This document shows positions 1 through 9,256 of a stretch of DNA of 64,000 bases, in pieces. Position numbers and translations under genes: made by a program. Position 1 is the first letter of the stretch; every line of letters starts with the position of its first letter. The notes below the pieces were generated by a model, which did no database searches, had not been told where the DNA came from, and saw only the letters and a list, made by a program, of their open reading frames with translations. Source of the stretch: Acinetobacter sp. NCu2D-2 (GTDB taxonomy: Bacteria; Pseudomonadota; Gammaproteobacteria; Pseudomonadales; Moraxellaceae); assembly GCF_001647675.1 (NCBI RefSeq), contig NZ_CP015595.1, positions 245,965 to 309,964 of the forward strand, in the 5' to 3' direction.

Positions 1-2230
1 TATTTGCGTATTCTGGTGCTAAACGACACAAAGCGATCGGTTTCTTTAAGAGGGGTGATTTGACACAACTTGTCACTACTCCAACAGGGAAACGTCCTGC
101 ATAAATTTCATCACCATGATTGACGGACTCATTACCGTCCAAAATTAATCCCATTAACTTGTGGCGACTCGCAGGATTTTGATTTTGCATGGCTTCCTTG
201 CCAATAAAATCTTCTTCCTTAGTCTTCATAGGTACAGTAAAACCAATACCAGCTTCGTAAGGATTGATATGTGCATCGAATTCATGATTTGCAAAGATAA
301 GACCTGCTTCGATTCGAAGCATATCTAAGGCATCAAAGCCCATTGGTGCCAGTCCATAATTTTTACCTGCTTCCCAAATACTATCCCATAGTTGTTCTGC
401 ATGGTTAGGGTGACACCATATTTCATAGCCCAATTCACCAGTATACCCCGTACGTGACACCATTAGCGGAATGCCCTGAGGCCCGCCAAGTTTAGCCAAA
501 GTGAAATGAAACCATGCAAGGTGTTCAATGTCTGGTTGATGTTCAGGTGTCCAAATGATTTTTCGTAATAAAGCACGGCTATTTGGGCCTTGGACTGCTA
601 AATTATGAATTTGAGATGTTGCATTTCTAATGCTCACCTTAAAGCCCATTTCTAAAGCTTTTTGCTTTAACCAAATACCTGAAAACTCATCTCCACAAAC
701 CCAACGGAAATTATGCAATCCCAATTTGAAAATCGTTCCATCATCAATCATTCCACCAGTTTCTAAACAAGATGCAGAATAAGCGATCTCGCCTATTGCT
801 AATTTGCGTATATTTCGGGTTAACACAGATTGAAGAAAGGTTTCAGCATCTGGACCTACGATATCAAATTTACGCAGAACACTTAAATCCAACAGTGCGA
901 CACGTTCGCGGCAAGCAAAGTATTCTGCTGTGGCGCCAAATCCATCGTATTCATTTGCAATCCAAAAGCCCTTATATTCGCTAATTCTAGAAGTGAGTGA
1001 CTTGATACGATTAAAAAATCCTGATGATTGCGTCATTCTTGGTTGCTCCTCAGGCAGTAAACGATAGTGCTGAGATCGTTTAAAAGTTTCGGTTTCGGCA
1101 TAAATGCGAATATGAATATCTGTAGGGATCCAACCATTGGATGGATCAATATCATCTGGACAGGCAGAGCTAGCGCAGACTAGGTCACGATTGGCACGCA
1201 TTAAAATATAGTCGCCCGGTTGCGACCATGGTTCATCCATACTGATCGTGCCACAGTGTTCGACCATGGTGTTGTAGAAAAAATTAATCGCAGGCCATGA
1301 CGTTCGAGGCGCAATGCCATAGTTTTTAAGTATCTGATTAAAATTATCACTACAGGAAATGTGACCAAAATATCCAGCATCATTATAAAATTTAGGACTA
1401 CATGCCGTTAAAAACATGTCATGGCGTCCGACAGTGTCTTGAACCACTTCTACCATGCTATGTAAGTCTGTGCCGTAAAAGCGTGAATGGAGTCCTGGCT
1501 TTGGCGTGGAATGACCCAATACAGTTCGCGTTGCTACCGCATCAAGTCCAATTTCTTCTCCACGTGCTAAGGCTTCGGCATCAAAGGCTAAAAAATCTGA
1601 ACATTGTTTCCCTGCGACATCAATGACTTGAATCCATTGACCTTTTTTAACCAAATAGCTTCGAGCAGAAGCACGTGGAATATGAATTTCTTGAATGGGC
1701 TTGGCTAGAGGAGGGGGCAAATACTCAAATTTAGGTTGTGCTTTATGCACCTTAATTTGAATTTCCTCACGCTCATGTGAGCTACAAACATCGAGATCAC
1801 TACATGTATTCCATACATAAACATTCACAGCCTCATGAGCGATTAAGCGGGCTGTGTTTTCAGCTTGGAGTTCGAAAAGTTGATCAATAACTTCTGAACC
1901 AAGATCAAATTGAAGCATTTCCTGCTTTAACTGCACTGCGCTCAAACTATTTTGCTGAAGCTGTTTTTGTGATTGACCTGAGGGTTTAGAAGTCAGCTCA
2001 CCATTTAAACATTCAATAGACTTTAATGCAGGTTTACTTGTGAAAGAACGAACCCATATTTCTACTGACTGACTTAAAAGTATGAGCTCAATCTGATCTT
2101 GTGGCTCAAGACAAACTTCAGTGATATGTTGCAAATCTGCACGTAAATGGAGGTTATGAATGGGCTTTTGTAAATTTATAAAGGCTTGGTCTAATACGGT
2201 ATCACTAGATAAGTCAGCGATATGTCCCAT
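1..2230 (-). CDS. tdm: Trimethylamine N-oxide demethylase (Tdm), 3' end beyond window
   Basis: Translation from the ATG at 2230 is open to the window edge (743 codons read, stop not seen). After about 160 unassigned residues comes a DUF1989-type region (about 165-385) with cysteines in GKQCSDF, VEHCGTIS and VCASSACPDD. A GcvT-like tetrahydrofolate-binding region follows (about 405 onward, with SRTGYTGELGYEIW). DUF1989 fused to GcvT is the architecture of TMAO demethylase, which splits TMAO into dimethylamine and formaldehyde, the latter caught by the folate domain. About 30-40 residues are probably missing. The tmm gene 3 kb away supports the call. It is divergent from the histidine kinase gene. 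A related N-demethylase of similar architecture is the main alternative. Confidence 0.85.
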   Translation of the reverse strand, partial: MGHIADLSSDTVLDQAFINLQKPIHNLHLRADLQHITEVCLEPQDQIELILLSQSVEIWVRSFTSKPALKSIECLNGELTSKPSGQSQKQLQQNSLSAVQLKQEMLQFDLGSEVIDQLFELQAENTARLIAHEAVNVYVWNTCSDLDVCSSHEREEIQIKVHKAQPKFEYLPPPLAKPIQEIHIPRASARSYLVKKGQWIQVIDVAGKQCSDFLAFDAEALARGEEIGLDAVATRTVLGHSTPKPGLHSRFYGTDLHSMVEVVQDTVGRHDMFLTACSPKFYNDAGYFGHISCSDNFNQILKNYGIAPRTSWPAINFFYNTMVEHCGTISMDEPWSQPGDYILMRANRDLVCASSACPDDIDPSNGWIPTDIHIRIYAETETFKRSQHYRLLPEEQPRMTQSSGFFNRIKSLTSRISEYKGFWIANEYDGFGATAEYFACRERVALLDLSVLRKFDIVGPDAETFLQSVLTRNIRKLAIGEIAYSASCLETGGMIDDGTIFKLGLHNFRWVCGDEFSGIWLKQKALEMGFKVSIRNATSQIHNLAVQGPNSRALLRKIIWTPEHQPDIEHLAWFHFTLAKLGGPQGIPLMVSRTGYTGELGYEIWCHPNHAEQLWDSIWEAGKNYGLAPMGFDALDMLRIEAGLIFANHEFDAHINPYEAGIGFTVPMKTKEEDFIGKEAMQNQNPASRHKLMGLILDGNESVNHGDEIYAGRFPVGVVTSCVKSPLLKKPIALCRLAPEYAN

Positions 2231-2297
2231 AATTCACCACCAATAGCGTTATTAATTGTGCTGATTTTTACCTGTTTATCAGTCCGGTGCTATTTCT

Positions 2298-2314
2298 CAG
2301 AGGGAATACCTCTG
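2298..2314. promoter_or_regulatory. Inverted repeat between divergent tdm and kinase genes
   Basis: CAGAGG and CCTCTG arms flank a 5-base spacer (GAATA) in the 169-bp divergent intergenic region. It lies 68 bp upstream of the tdm start and about 30 bp upstream of the sigma-54-like element for the kinase. A dyad here could be an operator for the NarL-type regulator encoded next door, but nothing in the sequence proves binding. Confidence 0.3.
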
Positions 2315-2330
2315 TGGAGATAAGTCGAGA

Positions 2331-2347
2331 TTGGCATGATTCATGCT
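2331..2347 (+). promoter_or_regulatory. Possible sigma-54 promoter for the kinase operon
   Basis: TTGGCATGATTCATGCT has a -24 GG and -12 GC separated by exactly ten bases. The -24 half is good. The -12 half reads ATGCT rather than TTGCT, so it is weaker than the other sigma-54 sites in this window. It ends 52 bp before the kinase start. Confidence 0.4.
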
Positions 2348-2399
2348 CAAAAAATATAACTACGAAGAATAATGAGCTGGTTTGGTTAAATAGATCGAA

Positions 2400-3584
2400 A
2401 TGAGTGCAAAAATGATGGGGTTGAAAGAAAATGCATCGTTTGAGCAGGATAAAATAACTACACCTGCACAAGTCGCACAGTTAGAGCAGCAATTGGCGAC
2501 ATATCGATTTGAAGCCTATTGCTTAAGGCTAAAAAATCACATTAGTCGTATTCAAGATCTGAATGCAGAATTACCCAAATGTCTTGAATATCTTAAACAG
2601 CAACAACCGCTTGGGCATGTGCCTGAATTTGCAGTGGTTTTGTGTTATCCCTTTACCCAGGAATGTTTTATCTATCATGCTGTAGAGAGTGGCTTAGGCT
2701 CGGCGACTATTAGTCAAATCCAGCAAACATTATTGCCTTTGTCCTCCCACAGTGACTTAGAAAATTGGACAGAAACTGTGCGGATTGCATCGCATTTAGC
2801 TGATTTAATCATGGTCGGTCAAGATATGATGGTGTGGCGCATGTTTTTGAATGTGAATGAAAAACATCAGATTCATCAGCCCTTTCTGCGACAGCTTGAT
2901 GAAACTATTCAGCAAGGGTTTCAAGAACGCGATCTACAAAAACGACATATTCAAGACGTATTGGAACAAGAGCGCAGAGCCTTTTCGGCAGATTTACATG
3001 ACAGTATTGCGCAAATTCTAGGTTTTTTAAGACTCAAGTCTGCACAGCTCAGCCAACAATGTAAGCAACTACCAGATATGCAATTGGCCAACCAAGCTGA
3101 GGAAATTGCCAGTTATACCCATTACGCCTATCAGCAAGTGCGTGAGTTAATTACGGCATCACGTTTGGCTTATCAAGAACTTGATTTTATTGTCGCGCTG
3201 AAAAAAATCATCACAGAGTTTGAGCAGCAGTCTGGCATTGTGTTTGAACTTGATCATCGGGTGCATCATGTCGCTATTCAACCCAAACAATCTGTTCAAG
3301 TGCTGTATATCGTGCGTGAAAGCTTAAGCAATGTTGTCCGTCATGCACATGCTTCTCATGCCAAGATCATGCTAGATGTGGAAGCTGAGCAACTGCATCT
3401 TAAAGTTTTAGACAATGGTCAAGGGATTCAACCTGACTTAAAACGTAAAGACAGTTTTGGGTTAGAAATCATGCAAGAACGGGCTGGTCGGATTGACGCG
3501 CAGCTTCGTATTTATCCAGCAACACCACAAGGCACCTGTGTGGAATTAAAATTGGCACTGAAAGGGGAGAATGCAGATGTCTAA
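2400..3584 (+). CDS. Cytoplasmic NarX/DegS-type sensor histidine kinase
   Basis: A 394-aa HisKA_3-class kinase. Residues 1-170 are an unassigned input region with no membrane segments, followed by a coiled-coil-like linker. The phosphorylation box is ADLHDSIAQ with His200. The ATPase region has an N-box (RESLSNVVRHAH), a G1 box (LDNGQGI) and a final SFGLEIMQERA stretch. It should phosphorylate the NarL-type regulator whose gene overlaps its 3' end. The position between tdm and tmm suggests that it controls methylated-amine genes in response to an intracellular signal, which is inference from location. Confidence 0.85.
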   Translation: MSAKMMGLKENASFEQDKITTPAQVAQLEQQLATYRFEAYCLRLKNHISRIQDLNAELPKCLEYLKQQQPLGHVPEFAVVLCYPFTQECFIYHAVESGLGSATISQIQQTLLPLSSHSDLENWTETVRIASHLADLIMVGQDMMVWRMFLNVNEKHQIHQPFLRQLDETIQQGFQERDLQKRHIQDVLEQERRAFSADLHDSIAQILGFLRLKSAQLSQQCKQLPDMQLANQAEEIASYTHYAYQQVRELITASRLAYQELDFIVALKKIITEFEQQSGIVFELDHRVHHVAIQPKQSVQVLYIVRESLSNVVRHAHASHAKIMLDVEAEQLHLKVLDNGQGIQPDLKRKDSFGLEIMQERAGRIDAQLRIYPATPQGTCVELKLALKGENADV

Positions 3585-4272
3585 AATTCAAGTCAGTATT
3601 GTCGATGATCATGCGCTCTTTAGACGAGGTGTCGTGGATCTTATTTGTCAATCAAGCCACTTCAGTTTGCTACAAGAATATCAGGCCGGTCAGGATTTTT
3701 TAAATGAGATGCACGCCCAGTGCCCCGATATTTTATTACTTGATATACAAATGCCGACCATGTCAGGTCTAGAGGTGTTAAAGACTTTAAATTCACGGCA
3801 ACATCCGTTCAAAATTGTCATGCTTACTGCATGTGAAGATGAACAAGCGTTATTGGATGCATTACGTTATGGTGCACATGGTTTTTTAGCCAAAGATACG
3901 TTGCCTGAACTAATTTTAGAGCACTTGCAACAGGTATATGTCGGTAAGACTGTCTTACAAGAGCGCTCAATTGACATTTTGGCACAGCAATTTCGATCAA
4001 GAGAACATGTAGTGCTCAGTCCACCCGCGCAAAATCATCCAGTCTGGTTGCATGATATGACGCAACGTGAACAAGAAACCTTAAGACTAATTGCCAAAGG
4101 ATTAAACAATAAACTCATTGCACGCGAGCTTGGCATTAGTGATGGCACGGTAAAAGTATATGTAAAAAATTTACTTCGGAAACTGAATGTGCATTCGCGC
4201 TTAGAACTTTCGGTATGGGCACATCAAAATTTAAACTTGGCTGCCCTTGATCCTATGAAGGAGCATGAATAA
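3577..4272 (+). CDS. NarL/FixJ-family response regulator
   Basis: A receiver domain (residues 1-120, acidic pair VDDH, likely phospho-acceptor Asp56 in LLLDIQMP) is joined to a LuxR-type helix-turn-helix (MTQREQETLRLIAKGL through DGTVKVYVKNLLRKL). An ATG also exists at 3571, but GGGGAG at 3564-3569 sits 7 bases before 3577 and only 1 base before 3571, so 3577 is preferred. The gene overlaps the kinase gene by 8 bp and is co-translated with it. Predicted cognate regulator; targets unknown but probably the adjacent tdm/tmm/dmm genes. Confidence 0.88.
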   Translation: MSKIQVSIVDDHALFRRGVVDLICQSSHFSLLQEYQAGQDFLNEMHAQCPDILLLDIQMPTMSGLEVLKTLNSRQHPFKIVMLTACEDEQALLDALRYGAHGFLAKDTLPELILEHLQQVYVGKTVLQERSIDILAQQFRSREHVVLSPPAQNHPVWLHDMTQREQETLRLIAKGLNNKLIARELGISDGTVKVYVKNLLRKLNVHSRLELSVWAHQNLNLAALDPMKEHE

Positions 4273-5061
4273 ATGTTATCTGTGAGGTCTGAAATTTATG
4301 CGAGTCAACAGGATGTTTTACTGGACAGTTGTTGGAGTCCGGTATTTGATCAGCTCAAAGAATGGGTCATTTTATTTGATGAGAACTTACAGATTTTAAA
4401 AGCCAATGTGGCATGGAGAAATTTTGATCAAGGAAGGTTACAAGCACTGAATCGTTATATATATCCTGAAGACCTCTATGTCTGTGTCAAAGAAATGCAG
4501 TCACAGAGTACACAATCGGTTTATCTCCGTTTGATTCATTCCGATCAATCTTTGAGATGGATTGACGCCAATATTCAAAAAATTGAAGTGCCAGACAAAA
4601 GTTCACTGCAAAAGCGACAATTGTGGTGCTTACTTGCGCGAGAGCAAACTGAACAGATCAATGCTCGCTCAATAAAAGATGCGCAGCAACGTATGCTTAG
4701 AGGTATTTTACAGCGAATGCCGATGATGCTGTACCGATCACGGAATAATCGTGACTGGACGATGGAATATGTCAGTGAGGGGTGTAAAAAAATAACAGGT
4801 CATAGCGAAAAAGAATTAATCAACACGCCTTTATATGGGCAATTGATTCACCCACATGATCGAGATGATGTTTGGCACAATATCCAACTTGCTTTAGAAG
4901 TGCATCAAAGTTTTCATATTCGTTATCGATTGATGACTGCACAACAACAGACTCAATGGGTACAGGAAATTGGTCAAGGGGTTTACTCGCAAAGTGGTAT
5001 GGTACTCGGTATTGATGGTATTGTTTTCCAAACACAAGCAGAACGCGAATTTATACCCTAA
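4273..5061 (+). CDS. Tandem PAS-domain protein without an output domain
   Basis: A 262-aa protein starting on the base after the regulator's stop codon, so clearly the third cistron of the kinase operon. Two PAS folds are visible: residues about 18-115 (EWVILFDENLQILKANVAWRNF) and about 150-258 (PAS_3 type, with MEYVSEGCKKITGHSEKEL and a terminal GIDGIVFQT strand). No kinase, GGDEF, EAL or DNA-binding domain follows. It could be a sensory partner of the kinase or bind a small ligand or cofactor. No membrane segment or signal peptide is seen. Confidence 0.75.
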   Translation: MLSVRSEIYASQQDVLLDSCWSPVFDQLKEWVILFDENLQILKANVAWRNFDQGRLQALNRYIYPEDLYVCVKEMQSQSTQSVYLRLIHSDQSLRWIDANIQKIEVPDKSSLQKRQLWCLLAREQTEQINARSIKDAQQRMLRGILQRMPMMLYRSRNNRDWTMEYVSEGCKKITGHSEKELINTPLYGQLIHPHDRDDVWHNIQLALEVHQSFHIRYRLMTAQQQTQWVQEIGQGVYSQSGMVLGIDGIVFQTQAEREFIP

Positions 5062-5154
5062 GGCTTACTCATTCTGAGGAATGTCCAGTCAAGATCACAC
5101 GCGCTAATTTAATTGCAACGTCGAATTTTTGACATTCAACATGGGAGAATCACC

Positions 5155-6522
5155 ATGACACGCGTTGCAATTATAGGGGCAGGGCCAAGCGGGATGGCGC
5201 AATTAAGAGCGTTTCAATCTGCACAAGCCAAAGGAATTGAAATTCCAGAAATCGTTTGCTTTGAGAAACAATCGGATTGGGGAGGGCAATGGAATTACAC
5301 ATGGCACACTGGGATGGATGAACACGGCGAACCTGTACACAGCAGTATGTATCGCTATTTATGGTCGAATGGTCCAAAAGAATGTTTAGAGTTCGCCGAT
5401 TATAGTTTTGATGAACATTTTGGTCGCCCTATTGGGTCTTATCCACCGCGCGCGGTGCTTTGGGACTATATTAAGGGGCGTGTTGAAAAAGCCAATGTTC
5501 GCCAATATGTCCGTTTCAATACAGCAGTGCGCTATGTCAGTTATGACGATAACAGCAGCCAATTTAGCGTTACCGTACAAGATTATGATCAGGACAGGAT
5601 CTATACTGAAGTCTTTGACTATGTCGTGGTAGCTTCAGGACATTTCTCGACACCAAGAATTCCCGAGTATCCCGGTTTTGAACAGTTTGGCGGACGTATT
5701 TTACATGCGCATGATTTCCGCGATGCACTCGAGTTTAAAAACAAAACAGTTCTGATTGTCGGTAGTAGTTATTCAGCCGAAGATATTGGCTCACAATGTT
5801 ATAAATACGGTGCTAAACGTATTATAAGTTGCTACCGCACGGCACCTATGGGCTATCATTGGCCCGAAAATTGGACTGAATGCCCGCAGCTCACCCATGT
5901 AGATCAAACGCATGCCTTTTTCCAAGATGGAACTTCAGCCGAAGTGGATGCCATTATTTTATGTACAGGCTATCTGCACCATTTTCCATTTATGACGGAG
6001 TCTCTACGTCTTAAAACCAATAATATTTTGTATCCTAAACATCTGTATCAAGGGGTGGTGTGGGAGCAAAACCCAAAACTGTTTTATTTGGGGATGCAAG
6101 ACCAGTGGTATTCCTTCAATATGTTTGATGCCCAAGCATGGTTTGCTCGTGATGTGATATTGGGTCAAATTACATTGCCAAGCCTGAGTGAGATGCAAGC
6201 GGATACAGAAGCATGGCATGAGGCGGAAAAATCTCTAGAAGATGTACACGCGATGTACAAGTTTCAGGGAGATTATATTATGCGGTTGATTGAGCAGACG
6301 GATTATCCAACCTTCAATATTGAAGGTGTACGCCAAACCTTCTTGGCATGGAAAAAACATAAGAAAGAAAACATCATGACCTTTAGGGATCATACCTATA
6401 GGTCTTTAATCACAGGTACAATGGCTACGCCACATCATACGTCATGGCTTGAAGCTTTGGATGATTCTCTAGAGGCTTACTTAGCCACGAAAGCCACTGA
6501 AATACAGCAAAAAGCAGGCTAA
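5155..6522 (+). CDS. tmm: Trimethylamine monooxygenase (flavin-containing)
   Basis: A 455-aa class B flavin monooxygenase that converts trimethylamine plus O2 and NADPH to TMAO. It has an FAD motif ([12 protein letters not shown]), the FMO-identifying region [11 protein letters not shown] and an NADPH-binding motif ([19 protein letters not shown]), which read like bacterial Tmm. The ATG at 5155 is preceded by GGGAGAA at the right distance; an in-frame TTG at 5113 lacks a ribosome site. Its partner enzyme Tdm is encoded nearby on the other strand. A trailing hairpin terminator at 6552-6584 separates it from the dimethylamine genes. Other N-oxidising FMOs are the alternative. Confidence 0.88.
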   Translation: MTRVAIIGAGPSGMAQLRAFQSAQAKGIEIPEIVCFEKQSDWGGQWNYTWHTGMDEHGEPVHSSMYRYLWSNGPKECLEFADYSFDEHFGRPIGSYPPRAVLWDYIKGRVEKANVRQYVRFNTAVRYVSYDDNSSQFSVTVQDYDQDRIYTEVFDYVVVASGHFSTPRIPEYPGFEQFGGRILHAHDFRDALEFKNKTVLIVGSSYSAEDIGSQCYKYGAKRIISCYRTAPMGYHWPENWTECPQLTHVDQTHAFFQDGTSAEVDAIILCTGYLHHFPFMTESLRLKTNNILYPKHLYQGVVWEQNPKLFYLGMQDQWYSFNMFDAQAWFARDVILGQITLPSLSEMQADTEAWHEAEKSLEDVHAMYKFQGDYIMRLIEQTDYPTFNIEGVRQTFLAWKKHKKENIMTFRDHTYRSLITGTMATPHHTSWLEALDDSLEAYLATKATEIQQKAG

Positions 6523-6551
6523 CTCAGCCCTCTATACGATATTTCCTTTTT

Positions 6552-6584
6552 GCAGGGCCATCTTCTTCGGTCCTGCTTTTTTTT
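6552..6584 (+). terminator. Rho-independent terminator after tmm
   Basis: GCAGGGCC pairs with GGTCCTGC (8 bp with one G-U pair) across a 9-base loop, followed by eight T residues. Confidence 0.85.
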
Positions 6585-6702
6585 ATCTTTTTAAGTTTTA
6601 ACAAAGCTTTACCTCAAAGGGGGTATGTTTTTTAGGGAATGTTCGACTGCCTTAGAATCCTTTAAATATAAAGCTATCAGTAATTAAGCAGGATACGCTG
6701 CC

Positions 6703-7224
6703 ATGTCCAATGCCATGTACAGCACACCGATTTATCAGGACTATCCAGACATTCGTGCCTATGCATTAGGGTATGTCATTGTGCTTGAAACAGATGATGA
6801 CGCTCTACTTGTAAAGATTTATGAACATTTAACACCTGAAGCTCCCTATCACGTCTTAATTCAAGCCTCGCTTGGTGAACAAGGTCTGATGGACGTCAAA
6901 AAGGTATTACAACAATATCTTAGTCAAGCCAAAGCAGGCATACATATAGTCGTGGCTGGCAGTGAAGCTTTTCTTTGGCAAATTCAGCAAACAATGGCTT
7001 CACAAGGCTGTTTGCGTGATGAATACAGTTTGATTGTTGCGGGTGAAGCACAAAGATTGGTGTATTGCGTGCATTGTGGGCATCAGCAATTGAGTGCTGT
7101 ATCTGATTTTTGTCACTGTGAGTCCTGTGGTGTGCATTTACTGATTCGTACTCATTTTTCACAGCGTTTAGGGGCATATATGGGCGTGTGTGCCAATGCC
7201 CAACAACCGATGGGAGTTCAATGA
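6703..7224 (+). CDS. dmmA: DmmA-family small subunit of dimethylamine monooxygenase
   Basis: A 173-aa protein with no catalytic signature. Its C-terminal third has clustered cysteines (C122, C125, C137, C139, C142), which look like a zinc-ribbon or metal site. Its place at the head of the reductase, heme subunit and folate subunit genes matches the small subunit of the heme-dependent oxidative N-demethylase / dimethylamine monooxygenase system (DmmA family). The stop codon overlaps the next start (ATGA). AGGA lies a suitable distance upstream of 6703; a second ATG at 6715 is possible. The family assignment leans on context, and the letter naming of subunits in the literature should be checked. 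Confidence 0.7.
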   Translation: MSNAMYSTPIYQDYPDIRAYALGYVIVLETDDDALLVKIYEHLTPEAPYHVLIQASLGEQGLMDVKKVLQQYLSQAKAGIHIVVAGSEAFLWQIQQTMASQGCLRDEYSLIVAGEAQRLVYCVHCGHQQLSAVSDFCHCESCGVHLLIRTHFSQRLGAYMGVCANAQQPMGVQ

Positions 7225-8168
7225 TGAGCACATCTGTTCAGGTTCGTGTCAAAGCAATTCAGCCCATCACACCCGTCATTAGTGAATTTAGTTTTGAGCC
7301 GGTTGACCAAGATTTACCTGCATTTTCATCAGGTAGCCACATTGTCGTGGAATTGCCATTAGCAGATCGCGTTATTCGGAATGCCTATTCATTACTAAAT
7401 GATCCTTTTGATTATCGGGAATATAAAGTTGCGGTGCGTTTGCAGGAACAGTCTCGTGGTGGTTCACAATATTTACATCAACAGGTGAAAGTCGGTGATC
7501 ACTTACAGGTCTCTGCACCATTAAATCTATTCGCACTGCATTCTCAAGCACGTCACCATATTTTTATCGCGGGTGGGATTGGCATAACGCCATTTATGTC
7601 ACACATGCGTTATATGTTGCATGCAGGGGCTAGTTTTGAATTGCACTATGCGTGTCGTGATGGCATTAGCAATGCCTATGAAAACGAGCTGAAAAGCTTA
7701 TTTCAAGATCACGTCCATATCTATTCGGAAAAAACTGCACAACGTTTAGATGTTGATACTTTGCTTCGCAAGCAACATTTAAACACACATGTGTATATCT
7801 GTGGTCCAGATCGTTTAATCAAAGCAGTCGCACATAGCGCAGAACAATTGGGATGGTCAGCCAACCGTGTCCATTGGGAAGCATTTAGTTCACCTGCACC
7901 TGGCTTACCCTTTGATGTTGAGTTGACTCAATCTCTCCGAAAAATTCATGTAGCTAGTGATTTTAGTTTACTTGAAGCCTTAGAGGCAGAAGGTATTTAC
8001 CTGCCGAACTTATGCCGTGGTGGCGTGTGTGGACAGTGTGCAACTGGCTATAGCCAAGGTGAAGTGGAACATCTCGATCATTATTTAAGTGTCCAAGAAC
8101 AACAACGATTATTGATGCCTTGTGTATCACGTGCCAAAGAAGGGCAATGTCTATATCTCGACCTATAA
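7221..8168 (+). CDS. Reductase subunit of dimethylamine monooxygenase (PDR/VanB family)
   Basis: A phthalate-dioxygenase-reductase-like flavoprotein: flavin-binding RNAYSLLNDP, pyridine-nucleotide loop AGGIGITPFMSH and a C-terminal plant-type [2Fe-2S] domain (CRGGVCGQC plus a later PCVS cysteine). It would pass electrons from NAD(P)H to the heme subunit. The start is 7221, overlapping the previous stop, or 7224 (Met2), which has the better spacing from GGGAG at 7212. It corresponds to the beta subunit of heme-dependent oxidative N-demethylase. Confidence 0.85.
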   Translation: MMSTSVQVRVKAIQPITPVISEFSFEPVDQDLPAFSSGSHIVVELPLADRVIRNAYSLLNDPFDYREYKVAVRLQEQSRGGSQYLHQQVKVGDHLQVSAPLNLFALHSQARHHIFIAGGIGITPFMSHMRYMLHAGASFELHYACRDGISNAYENELKSLFQDHVHIYSEKTAQRLDVDTLLRKQHLNTHVYICGPDRLIKAVAHSAEQLGWSANRVHWEAFSSPAPGLPFDVELTQSLRKIHVASDFSLLEALEAEGIYLPNLCRGGVCGQCATGYSQGEVEHLDHYLSVQEQQRLLMPCVSRAKEGQCLYLDL

Positions 8169-8193
8169 CGATAGTCACAACAGGGGAAGCGTC

Positions 8194-9219
8194 ATGACAA
8201 TACAATTTAATCTCAATGAAAACATGCATGATCAATTTAGCTATTACAACAGTCCAAAGGCGATCGAGCGTTTCCCATTTCCATTTCCCGAAGATCAGTA
8301 CATGTATTCGGTCAATATCGAACCGGCAACTTCAAAACCGGATACGATCTTTGAACATTGGTTTGATGTCGATGAACATTATGTGACGGAAATGAATGAG
8401 CGCCGCTTAACTCTCGAGCAAGATCCGAAGCGTTGTATTGTCATGCCACATATGCTGCAAGCCAGTTGGGATTTTTTGGCTTTGGTGATGGAGCGCTACT
8501 CTAATGATTATCCTAAGCATTTTAGTTTAAACAAACAGGGCAAAGCATGGCATTGGATCAATCGACCTTTAAATATTGATCAGGAATTTCGATTTGGAGA
8601 TTGCGATTCATTGCCAATGCATCCTTTTGAATATATCAGTCGTCAGTTTCAAGGTGATGTTGCCATTCTCGATCAACGTGATGGTGACTTGTATATGGAT
8701 GCCGGCATGATCACTGGGCCTGCGGATTGGTCATTGAACTTTGATGCAGGCATGAGTTTTAAACAGTGGCATGCACCTGTACCCCAACTGGCACATAACT
8801 TAGGCGTGTTTGATCGAGCATTGAAATTTTTGCTGAATATTCAAGTCGATCAACCTTATCGCCGATTGAATTGGACCATGACGGTGAATCCTCGTATGGA
8901 TACCTCATCCGAAACCTATCATTTGTGGGGACATGAGCGTGGCATGGTCACGGCTGACAATGTCGGTGAACTTTTACATTTAAGGGTTGAACTGCAAATG
9001 ATGCCACGTCTAGCCCTGAGCAATGCGTTGTTATTTAGCATTCGCACCTATTTGATCAGTTTAAATGACCTCTGTTCGAACCCTGCATGGGCACGACGAC
9101 TATACCGTGTGATTCGAGATTTACCTGAGCCGATTGCAGATTACAAAGGCATTAGTGAATACCGCGAACCTTTGGTGCAATGGCTTAGTCAATTTGACCG
9201 CGAAATAGAAGCGGCTTAA
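8194..9219 (+). CDS. Heme-dependent oxidative N-demethylase, alpha-like subunit (DUF3445)
   Basis: A 341-aa DUF3445 / HODM-alpha family protein, in which a PAS-like fold binds heme and oxidatively removes a methyl group from a secondary amine. Family-like stretches include FPFPFPEDQYMYSVNI and RRLNWTMTVNPRMDTSSETYH. The ATG at 8194 follows AGGGGAAG at 8182-8189. With its neighbours it should convert dimethylamine to methylamine and formaldehyde. The gap to the reductase gene is 25 bp and to the folate-domain gene 37 bp, consistent with one operon. The heme ligand cannot be assigned by eye. Confidence 0.85.
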   Translation: MTIQFNLNENMHDQFSYYNSPKAIERFPFPFPEDQYMYSVNIEPATSKPDTIFEHWFDVDEHYVTEMNERRLTLEQDPKRCIVMPHMLQASWDFLALVMERYSNDYPKHFSLNKQGKAWHWINRPLNIDQEFRFGDCDSLPMHPFEYISRQFQGDVAILDQRDGDLYMDAGMITGPADWSLNFDAGMSFKQWHAPVPQLAHNLGVFDRALKFLLNIQVDQPYRRLNWTMTVNPRMDTSSETYHLWGHERGMVTADNVGELLHLRVELQMMPRLALSNALLFSIRTYLISLNDLCSNPAWARRLYRVIRDLPEPIADYKGISEYREPLVQWLSQFDREIEAA

Positions 9220-9256
9220 GCCACATTTTATTATTTAATGGAAGGAACATAAATTC

